DNA from: Candidatus Roizmanbacteria bacterium CG11_big_fil_rev_8_21_14_0_20_36_8
GTDB taxonomy: Bacteria; Patescibacteriota; Microgenomatia; UBA1406; GWC2-37-13
DNA length: 5,597 nt
Direction: 5' to 3'
NCBI GenBank assembly: GCA_002796045.1
Contig: PCVM01000069.1
Coordinates: forward strand, 267 to 5,863
Below, one piece after another: positions 1 to 5,467 of the stretch. A program made the translations under genes and the position numbers. The number at the start of each line of letters is the position of its first letter. The stretch's first letter is position 1. Under the pieces are notes generated by a model. It searched no databases. It was not told where the DNA came from and was given only the letters and a program-made list of their open reading frames with translations.

Positions 1-69
1 ATAACAAAATCAAAACTTCTACGAGATATGATAGTGGAGCATATGAGGGAACATGCTGATGATGAATGA
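1..69 (+). CDS. Possible C-terminal end of a gene entering from the left
   Basis: Frame 1 is open from the window edge to a TGA at 67-69 and encodes 22 residues ending in MIVEHMREHADDE, a charged, helix-like tail. The stop falls two bases before the stop codon of the convergent STAND gene, which is the tight spacing expected in a compact genome. The codons are less AT-biased than the surrounding non-coding sequence. A frame this short can be open by chance; frame 3 also stays open to base 57. The product cannot be identified. Confidence 0.35.
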   Translation: MTKSKLLRDMIVEHMREHADDE

Positions 70-89
70 GGTTATTGTAGAAGTTTAGA
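10..89. terminator. Inverted repeat across the convergent gene junction, possible bidirectional terminator
   Basis: Bases 10-22 (TCAAAACTTCTAC) and 77-89 (GTAGAAGTTTAGA) are complementary over 13 positions with one mismatch, including 10 perfect pairs (13-22 with 77-86). The intervening 54 bases contain a small nested stem, AGCAT at 38-42 with ATGCT at 53-57. Reading leftward, the distal arm runs into a T-rich stretch (TTTTGATTTTGTTAT). Reading rightward, the distal arm is followed by ATATTTTACTTTTTTC. This fits a two-way terminator between convergent genes, although the loop is unusually long. Both arms lie in the reading frames of the flanking genes, where each encodes S-K-L-L. Confidence 0.35.
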
Positions 90-2312
90 AAATATTTTAC
101 TTTTTTCAATATAAGGTCTTAATAGGAAAAAAAAAGAATCAACTTTATTTTTCGGCTCTCTTGTCTTACGTACTCCAATAGCTTTTTGAGCTTTAAGAAA
201 ATATTTAGACGCACTATCAAAATCACTTATTGACTCGTTTAGTAATCCGTAGCCAATATATCCATGAATGCTATTTCCGGTATTTTCTTCACTAGATTTA
301 CAATAATGTAATCCGATGAGATAGTGTTCCTGAGACCTAATAAGATTTTTTTTAATAAAGTAGATCATGCCAAGGTTAAGTTCGATTATTCCTAAGAATA
401 TATTTTTTACATATGTTATCATTATCTTCTCACAATACTCACTTGCAAGATTATAATTTTTTAATGCCTCATCTACATTATTCTCTCTCAATCTCAATTC
501 CCCTAAATACATGTGAGTATTCATCAGATTTTCATTGTCTTTTATTTTTAAAAAATATTTTCTTGATTCATTAAGTAACTTAAGTGATTTATTTAAGTAG
601 TTTTGACCTAGAAGAACTCTCCCCAACCTCATCCTAGCCATATTTATCAAATAATCATCATTAATAATTAATGCCATATCAAGACCTTTTTCAGTAAAAA
701 CTCTAGCTTTTTGGACGCGATCAGTCCAGTAATAGAGAATACAAAAAGGTTGTATGCAAGTATGAATAGTTGTTTTTGTGTCACCATATTTAATGCTCAA
801 ATTATAGATTTTATTTCCAAGTTCCTCAATTTCCTCCAAATGTCCTGTGTGCCACATAAAAATCGAAAATATAGTCCAAATTGCTGCGGCATGCTGCCAT
901 TCTTTTGGACCTAGTAAAGAATTAATAGTTCCGACAATATTTTCAAAATCACGATTCACAATATTTAAATAATCAGGATTCAAATCATTATTTTTTAGAA
1001 ATGATTCAAAATATATTCCACAATTAATTCTCATTTTCATTGTGATTTTAGGTGCTACAAAAATTTTTACTAAAGGATGAATTCGGTATCTTCGCCCAAC
1101 AGACTTTTCAACGAGTGAAAATCTCCATAAAGTTCGAAGATGTTCAATAGTTTCTGAAGCGCTAATATTATTTATTGAACCTACTGCTTCAAGAGAAAAG
1201 TCTTTTCCTAAAAAAACGCCCGCCGATACAAGGATATCTTTTTCAATTTTATTAAGTTTTGAAAATGAAGCTTCAAATACCGCATGAATATTTTTATCAT
1301 GATAAGTGAAAGCTTTTAGAGTTTTTTTCTCACTAAGAAGCAATTTTAGAAATTCTCCAATAGTCGTATTATGGTGAAGAATATGTTTTGCCGCAACCTG
1401 TATCGCTAGCGGCAAACCTCCAGTTAGTAAATATAATTTTTCAATGTCTTTTGAGTTTTCATTACTCTGAACTGTTCCAATAACATTTTCAAAGAATTCA
1501 GATGTCTCCTCAAATGTAAACGCTTGAAGGTTTATTCTTTCATCAATTTGATTAGTAGAAATTGCGGGTTGCTGAGATGTAAGAAGAATTCCAGATGAAG
1601 AATTATTAGGCAAAATATACTCCAAATTTTTTTCAGAGGAAACATTGTCTAGAACGATTAAAAATTGTTTTTTTGCAGTCAGTGACCTTACGATCGAAGA
1701 TCGTATAGAAAGATCTTGAACTTTTGAAATATTTTCTCCACATGCGATTGCAATTGATGATAAGATATCCATCATAGATGAACAGTCCATCTGGTACCAA
1801 AGTATTCCATCTGGGAAAAATGCTTTCATTTGATGGGCAATACTGATTGCAAGAGCAGTTTTTCCAACACCAGCCTGTCCGTGAATAAGAACTATATTAC
1901 CTTCTTTTAAATGTTTTACAACAGTCTCTTGATATGATGTGCGACCTGTGAAATGTGAAATTTCTCGGGGGACGTAAAAAGGAATGCTTTTGTTAAGATG
2001 GGGAAGTTCTGAGATTTCCCGATCGGTGAGAAATCCCTGACCAGCCGATTCTAGGAATGTATTTGCTTCTTGCAATGTCCTTACCCCTGAGCGATTTAAA
2101 AAAACTGTCAAAATCGAACAAAGAATTCGTCTATCGTGTGGAGTTCTTGTTCCTTGCTGCCATTTAGTGTATAGCGAGTCATCGTATACAATTCCTTCCA
2201 TCGCCAATATATCTCCTAGTTCGGTTAATGTTTCAATCTCCGATCTTAGTCGATATTTTTTAAATAACCTGGCAAACTCTAAATTAGAAGGTTTTCTATC
2301 CATACCAGCCAT
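72..2312 (-). CDS. STAND-class NB-ARC ATPase with N-terminal helix-turn-helix-like domain and C-terminal TPR repeats
   Basis: The 746-residue protein has the layout of bacterial signal-transducing STAND ATPases. Residues about 8-95 are a helical, XRE-like region (key stretch LYTKWQQGTRTPHDRR, 47-62) that probably binds DNA or a partner. The NB-ARC core follows: Walker A GQAGVGKT at 145-152, kinase-2/Walker B FLIVLDNV at 217-224, a sensor-like LLTSQQ at 243-248 and GGLPLA at 298-303. A winged-helix region ends in RIHPLV (410-415), the counterpart of the MHD motif, with His412 kept and Pro in place of Asp. Residues about 470-715 form helical TPR-like repeats, clearest at 556-715, the usual ligand-sensing part. 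No signal peptide or membrane segment is seen, so it should be cytoplasmic. ATP/ADP exchange with ligand-triggered oligomerisation is the family model, and the trigger is unknown. It could act as a transcriptional regulator (AfsR-like) or as a defence sensor lacking a recognisable toxic effector domain. The start could be Met1 or Met4 (2303); Met1 is kept by length only. Confidence 0.9.
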   Translation of the reverse strand: MAGMDRKPSNLEFARLFKKYRLRSEIETLTELGDILAMEGIVYDDSLYTKWQQGTRTPHDRRILCSILTVFLNRSGVRTLQEANTFLESAGQGFLTDREISELPHLNKSIPFYVPREISHFTGRTSYQETVVKHLKEGNIVLIHGQAGVGKTALAISIAHQMKAFFPDGILWYQMDCSSMMDILSSIAIACGENISKVQDLSIRSSIVRSLTAKKQFLIVLDNVSSEKNLEYILPNNSSSGILLTSQQPAISTNQIDERINLQAFTFEETSEFFENVIGTVQSNENSKDIEKLYLLTGGLPLAIQVAAKHILHHNTTIGEFLKLLLSEKKTLKAFTYHDKNIHAVFEASFSKLNKIEKDILVSAGVFLGKDFSLEAVGSINNISASETIEHLRTLWRFSLVEKSVGRRYRIHPLVKIFVAPKITMKMRINCGIYFESFLKNNDLNPDYLNIVNRDFENIVGTINSLLGPKEWQHAAAIWTIFSIFMWHTGHLEEIEELGNKIYNLSIKYGDTKTTIHTCIQPFCILYYWTDRVQKARVFTEKGLDMALIINDDYLINMARMRLGRVLLGQNYLNKSLKLLNESRKYFLKIKDNENLMNTHMYLGELRLRENNVDEALKNYNLASEYCEKIMITYVKNIFLGIIELNLGMIYFIKKNLIRSQEHYLIGLHYCKSSEENTGNSIHGYIGYGLLNESISDFDSASKYFLKAQKAIGVRKTREPKNKVDSFFFLLRPYIEKSKIFSKLLQ

Positions 2313-2318
2313 ATTATA
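2313..2318 (-). promoter_or_regulatory. Candidate -10 box abutting the STAND gene start
   Basis: On the minus strand a perfect TATAAT ends directly before the first ATG (2312). A transcript starting about seven bases downstream, near 2306, would exclude Met1 and begin a few bases before Met4 (2303), giving an essentially leaderless mRNA. No good -35 hexamer is found at 16-18 bp (the position holds CAGAAT). A CTGACA lies only 10 bp upstream and belongs to the repeated 20-bp element. In AT-rich DNA such a box can arise by chance. Confidence 0.25.
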
Positions 2319-2327
2319 CTTCAGAGT

Positions 2328-2347
2328 TTGTCAGGATTCTGGACGGA
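2328..2347. repeat. 20-bp intergenic repeat, copy 1 (in front of the STAND gene)
   Basis: TTGTCAGGATTCTGGACGGA on the plus strand matches the sequence at 2741-2760 in 17 of 20 positions. It sits 15 bp before the STAND start codon. The two copies lie in the same orientation relative to the minus-strand genes they precede. Each copy resembles a tandem pair of half-sites (AGGAT, then GGACG about 7 bp later), as in some operators. The alternative is a direct repeat left by insertion or duplication of the MazG-like gene between the copies. Confidence 0.55.
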
Positions 2348-2379
2348 TAAAAAACGTAAATGTATGTAAATTGAAACGC

Positions 2380-2697
2380 TTAAGATACGGAATTTTGAGA
2401 TTTTTTAATAATCTCAACTATGTCTACATTAATAAGTTCAGCCAGCATAATGGTGTATGATAAAATTTCAATAATTTTCGATGCGGCAAGTAATTTTTCA
2501 CTTTCCACTTCTATTTTTTGCCATGATTCAATACTATCTGTCCATTGAAATATTCGGAGAAGATCAGCTGATTCAATCGCTATTGTTTTGGCAATATGAT
2601 TTGGATAATATTTATCTTCCCAATCTGAGGCAGTAACCCTCTCCCAGAAATATTTTTTTAACTCTGAAATAGTTAAATCCTGTAATTTTTGTTTCAT
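2380..2697 (-). CDS. Small MazG-like nucleotide pyrophosphohydrolase-fold protein with altered metal-binding residues
   Basis: This 105-residue protein matches the layout of short, single-domain MazG-like (all-alpha NTP pyrophosphohydrolase) proteins, which hydrolyse non-canonical or excess (d)NTPs to NMP and pyrophosphate, usually as dimers or tetramers. Hallmarks are ASDWEDKYYPNHIA at 23-36, IAIESADLLRIFQW at 39-52 and the second metal-helix region KIIEILSYTIMLAELINVDI at 74-93. The family metal motif is normally ExxE ... ExxD. Here it reads E42-x-x-D45 and K74-x-x-E77, so one acidic ligand is replaced by lysine. The chain ends at QNSVS, just where the family usually continues with an N-x-x-K/R-Y-P-like tail. 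It may therefore be a binding or sensor version, or a decaying gene. The start at 2697 was chosen because homology begins there. The frame is open back to 2862, but that part is an AT-rich hydrophobic translation of the intergenic region. The gene lies 67 bp upstream of the STAND gene on the same strand and may be co-transcribed with it. Confidence 0.78.
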   Translation of the reverse strand: MKQKLQDLTISELKKYFWERVTASDWEDKYYPNHIAKTIAIESADLLRIFQWTDSIESWQKIEVESEKLLAASKIIEILSYTIMLAELINVDIVEIIKKSQNSVS

Positions 2698-2732
2698 AAG
2701 GAATTTATATATCACACATATGTATTTGAGAA

Positions 2733-2746
2733 TGACAAAATTGTCA
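2733..2746. promoter_or_regulatory. Perfect palindrome TGACAA-AA-TTGTCA, operator candidate
   Basis: Two 6-bp arms form a perfect inverted repeat around a 2-bp centre, 36 bp upstream of the MazG-like start codon and overlapping the first six bases of repeat copy 2. Its GC-containing arms stand out from the all-AT palindromes nearby. The size and symmetry suit a dimeric helix-turn-helix regulator. Binding by the HTH-like domain of the neighbouring STAND protein is possible but is pure inference. Confidence 0.4.
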
Positions 2747-2760
2747 GGATTTAGGACGAA
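2741..2760. repeat. 20-bp intergenic repeat, copy 2 (in front of the MazG-like gene)
   Basis: TTGTCAGGATTTAGGACGAA matches copy 1 (2328-2347) in 17 of 20 positions; the differences are at repeat positions 12, 13 and 19. It lies 43 bp upstream of the MazG-like start codon. Similarity between the two copies does not extend noticeably beyond the element, so it looks like a discrete site and not the edge of a large duplication. Confidence 0.55.
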
Positions 2761-2855
2761 TATTTTTGTTAAAGTAATCAATATAATATTAATTATATTA
2801 ACTATTAAGTGAATTATTAAATCAAAAATACATAATGTATACGTATAATAACAGT

Positions 2856-2883
2856 ATGACAAGACGACAGAATCGAGTATAAT
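2856..2883 (+). promoter_or_regulatory. Sigma70-type promoter for the nitroreductase operon
   Basis: ATGACA (2856-2861, five of six matches to the -35 consensus) is followed after 16 bp by a perfect -10 box TATAAT (2878-2883). Transcription would begin near 2890 and leave a leader of about 35 bases before the ATG at 2925. The leader has no clear ribosome-binding site but contains TAGGACGG (2892-2899), a partial match to the repeated element. A second TATAAT at 2844-2849 lacks a good -35. Confidence 0.5.
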
Positions 2884-2924
2884 TAGATCTATAGGACGGT
2901 CAAAAATTTTATTTATATTAACTT

Positions 2925-3947
2925 ATGGATATCCGCAAATTTTCATCAAAATCTTTCTCATTGCAAAAGACTGATGAAGAGAGAATAAGGTATCTGCTTA
3001 AATATGCAGTACTCGCTCCTTCAACTCACAACAGTCAGCCATGGCTTTTTAGAATAAAAGAAAATATATGTGAGATATATTTAAATAAAGAAAAAAAAAT
3101 TCCACATGCTGACCCCACAGGACGAGACATGTATATAAGTTTGGGTTGTTGTATTGAAAATTTTATTATTGCAGCTAAGTATTTTGGAGTTTTTGATAAT
3201 TTAGAGCTAGTTATGAAAAGGGATTTAATTGCAAAAATTACTATTAACGGAAGGGTATCAAAATCAAAAAATAAAGAAAAATTGAGTAAAATTACCAAGA
3301 CGATTATCAATCGTCAAAATAAAAGAGGATCTTACAGTAAAAATTTTATTCCAAGAATCTTATTAAATAAAATATATAAAATCGCCAATGATTATAAAGG
3401 CGTTCATGTAATGATAAATATCAACAGAGAAACTATAACTGAAGTCTCTCGTTTGACCGGTAGATCTGTATCGGACTCATATAAAAAGCCAAAATTTAGA
3501 CAAGAAATTATTAGATGGTTTATTGGAAATAATTCTTTAAAAAAGGAAGGACTGCCAGGTTATTCGCTATTACTTCCAAATATTATTTCAAAAATATTTC
3601 CAATTATGATAAATAAAATTAATCTCGGGCCATTAATTTCATTTATGACAACAAAAAAAATGAACACTTCGAGAGCTTTATTTATTTTTTCATCTAAAAA
3701 CGATACTAAAGAAGATTGGGTAATGGTTGGAAGATTTGCCGAAAGAGCAATGCTAGAGCTTCAAGAAAAAAAACTATCTACATCGATCTATGTTGCGGCT
3801 ATTGAAGGGTCTAAAAAATACCGCAAAGAATTAAAAAAAATTCTCAACCTTGACGGAAGGCCTCAATTCCTATTCGTAGCAGGTTATATGAATTCAAAAA
3901 TTAAACATACACCTCGCTACAATGTAGAGGAAAAAATTGTAAATTAA
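2925..3947 (+). CDS. Acg/Rv2032-like nitroreductase-fold flavoprotein
   Basis: The 340-residue protein is about the length of the Acg (Rv2032) family, which is a duplicated nitroreductase fold binding FMN, often with a flavin pocket thought to be closed to substrates. Visible family motifs are AVLAPSTHNSQPW at 28-40 (flavin-binding entry motif), ADPTGRDMYISLGCCIENF at 62-80, NRQNKRGSY at 129-137, GRFAERAMLELQ at 269-280 and DGRPQFLFVAGY at 310-321. No signal peptide is seen; the cytoplasm is expected. It is the first gene after the predicted promoter and is followed after 14 bp by the ligase-like gene, so the two are very likely co-transcribed. In other bacteria such domains occur with, or fused to, ThiF/E1-like adenylyltransferases (Rv1355c type). 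A redox step on an activated or peptide-like substrate is therefore more likely here than general nitroaromatic reduction, but the substrate is unknown. No Shine-Dalgarno sequence precedes the ATG. The next best alternative is a generic nitroreductase-family protein. Confidence 0.85.
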   Translation: MDIRKFSSKSFSLQKTDEERIRYLLKYAVLAPSTHNSQPWLFRIKENICEIYLNKEKKIPHADPTGRDMYISLGCCIENFIIAAKYFGVFDNLELVMKRDLIAKITINGRVSKSKNKEKLSKITKTIINRQNKRGSYSKNFIPRILLNKIYKIANDYKGVHVMININRETITEVSRLTGRSVSDSYKKPKFRQEIIRWFIGNNSLKKEGLPGYSLLLPNIISKIFPIMINKINLGPLISFMTTKKMNTSRALFIFSSKNDTKEDWVMVGRFAERAMLELQEKKLSTSIYVAAIEGSKKYRKELKKILNLDGRPQFLFVAGYMNSKIKHTPRYNVEEKIVN

Positions 3948-3961
3948 TAAGATATAAAAAT

Positions 3962-5467
3962 ATGATAAATAAATCAAAGGGCCAATATGCAGATTATATT
4001 CTAAAAAGTATCAAAACAAAGAAGTCGACATATTGGAGAAAGAAGCAGATAAAAAAGTCGCTTCAGCTTTTTCATTTAGCATCCGATCGTGTGCCGGCCT
4101 ATAAAGACTTTCTTAAAAAAAACAATATTAACCCAAAAAAAATTAAAACCTGGAATGATTTTACTAGAGTGCCAATGGTAAATAAGAAAAACTATATAAG
4201 AAAATATTTACTAAAAGATCTTTGCTGGGATGGAGATCTTTATAAGCCAATGATATTAACAGCAACGTCCGGATCGACTGGGGAGCCAAGTTATTTTTTA
4301 CGTCAGAAAAATCTTGACTGGCAGTATTCGGTTTCGATACAGAGATTTCTGCAAAATAGCTCATACGGAAAGAATATGTCAACACTTGTAATTATTTGTT
4401 TTGGGATGGGGGTCTGGATTGCTGGAATAATTACCTATAAAGCATTTGAACTTGCTGGCTTTCGAGGAAATTTTCCACTTTCAATAATTACACCAGGAAT
4501 AAATAAAAAAGAAATTTTCAATTCTCTAAAAAGACTTTCTCCTCAGTATGATCAAACTCTTCTTGTCGGGTATGCGCCATTTATAAAAGATGTTATTGAT
4601 GAGGCAAAGACAGAAGGTATCAATTTAAAAAAATTGAATATTCGTCTTGGATTTGCTGCTGAATCAATAACTGAAGGGCTTCGAGATTATATGAAAAAGC
4701 ATGCAGGAGTAAAAAATATTTTTACAGACTTTTTCAATATATATGGGAGTGCTGATATAGGTGCGATGGCATTTGAAGATACAACAAGTATATTAATTCG
4801 GAGATTAGCAATAAACAATAAAGATCTTTTTAAAGATATTTTTACAGTGACAAATAAGACTCCAACCTTGGCGCAATACAATCCAGAATTTATTAATTTT
4901 GAATCTTTAAATGGTGAAATTTTGCTTACTGGAGATAACGCAATTCCACTCATCAGGTATAGCATCGGCGACAATGGCAATGTTTTGACGTATGACGAAG
5001 TTGAAACTATTCTAACGAAAAATAAGATAAATTTGATGAAAATTGCGAATAAATTTAAGATTGCTGATAAATTAACTGAATTACCATTTGTGTATGTTTA
5101 TGAGAGACAAGATTTTTCAGTTTCTCTTTATGGTCTTAATATTTATCCAGAATGGATAAAAAATGCAATTGTTTCAACTAATTTAGGTAAAAAATTAACA
5201 GGTAAATTTACTATGGTTTCTAGATTTGACAAACATGGCGATCAGTACCTAGAGATCAATACCGAGCTAAAAAAAGGAGCCAAGGCAACCATAGACTTCA
5301 AAAGGTCTGCTGAGGGAATTATGACTAATTATTTAGCAAGGGCAAGCTCTGAGTATGCAGAGCTACTTCATCATTTAAAAGAGCGCGCAGTTCCAAAACT
5401 TAAGTATCACGTTTCTGAAGATCCTGAATATTTTAAATCAGGAATAAAACACAAATGGGTAAAATGA
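3962..5467 (+). CDS. PaaK/CapK-like adenylate-forming enzyme (phenylacetate-CoA ligase family, COG1541-like)
   Basis: The 501-residue protein belongs to the ANL superfamily, which activates a carboxylate with ATP to an acyl-adenylate. The motifs appear in the usual order: VPAYKDFL at 44-51, the P-loop ATSGSTGEPS at 101-110, AAESITEGLRDYM at 232-244, YGSADIG at 261-267 (the YGxTE-like motif, with Ala-Asp for Thr-Glu), GEILLTGDNAIPLIRYSIGD at 318-337 and a C-terminal hinge region ERQDFSVSLYGLNIYPEWI at 381-399. The usual Gly of the GRxD hinge motif is Glu381. The tail KHKWVK (496-501) could supply the catalytic lysine. It is longer than typical PaaK (about 430-440 residues), with extra sequence near 340-375. 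No carrier-protein domain is fused. The acceptor may be CoA, a carrier, an amine or a sugar, as in CapK-type proteins, and the sequence does not tell which. It follows the nitroreductase by 14 bp and overlaps the next gene by 4 bp, so it sits inside a tight operon. Confidence 0.85.
   Translation: MINKSKGQYADYILKSIKTKKSTYWRKKQIKKSLQLFHLASDRVPAYKDFLKKNNINPKKIKTWNDFTRVPMVNKKNYIRKYLLKDLCWDGDLYKPMILTATSGSTGEPSYFLRQKNLDWQYSVSIQRFLQNSSYGKNMSTLVIICFGMGVWIAGIITYKAFELAGFRGNFPLSIITPGINKKEIFNSLKRLSPQYDQTLLVGYAPFIKDVIDEAKTEGINLKKLNIRLGFAAESITEGLRDYMKKHAGVKNIFTDFFNIYGSADIGAMAFEDTTSILIRRLAINNKDLFKDIFTVTNKTPTLAQYNPEFINFESLNGEILLTGDNAIPLIRYSIGDNGNVLTYDEVETILTKNKINLMKIANKFKIADKLTELPFVYVYERQDFSVSLYGLNIYPEWIKNAIVSTNLGKKLTGKFTMVSRFDKHGDQYLEINTELKKGAKATIDFKRSAEGIMTNYLARASSEYAELLHHLKERAVPKLKYHVSEDPEYFKSGIKHKWVK

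Larger units (their letters stand above)
2698..2924. other. Divergent intergenic control region
   Basis: These 227 bases separate the leftward MazG-like/STAND pair from the rightward operon. Besides the separately listed repeat, palindrome and promoter, they contain an all-AT inverted repeat with 8-bp arms (2780-2787 with 2792-2799), a perfect 10-bp palindrome TATACGTATA (2838-2847) overlapping a second TATAAT (2844-2849), and TAGGACGG at 2892-2899, which resembles the right half of the 20-bp repeat. I found no convincing coding sequence or RNA gene here. Confidence 0.6.

Noticed and set aside
2351..2379. Terminator between the MazG-like and STAND genes
   Set aside because: The repeated GTAAAT at 2356-2361 and 2366-2371 is a direct repeat and does not form a hairpin. 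A T-run is present on the minus strand but no GC-containing stem precedes it.
2167..2460. Plus-strand open frame of 97 codons opposite the STAND start and the MazG-like end
   Set aside because: It overlaps two well-supported minus-strand genes, has no recognisable domain or promoter, and reads as an antisense shadow.
2780..2799. Inverted repeat with 8-bp arms in the intergenic region as a terminator or operator
   Set aside because: It consists only of A and T in a low-complexity stretch, has weak pairing and is not placed at a gene end. It is mentioned within the intergenic entry only.
2698..2862. In-frame N-terminal extension of the MazG-like gene (55 hydrophobic residues) that would give a membrane-anchored form
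   Set aside because: MazG-like homology begins at the internal Met at 2697. The extension is an Ile/Leu/Tyr-rich translation typical of AT-rich intergenic DNA, and it would swallow the palindrome, repeat copy 2 and most of the promoter region.
3035..3310. Minus-strand open frame of 91 codons inside the nitroreductase gene
   Set aside because: It is entirely antisense to a gene with clear family motifs, and its composition reflects the complement of Lys/Asn-rich codons.
4687..4980. Minus-strand open frame inside the ligase-like gene
   Set aside because: It lies opposite conserved ANL motifs and has no independent evidence of coding.
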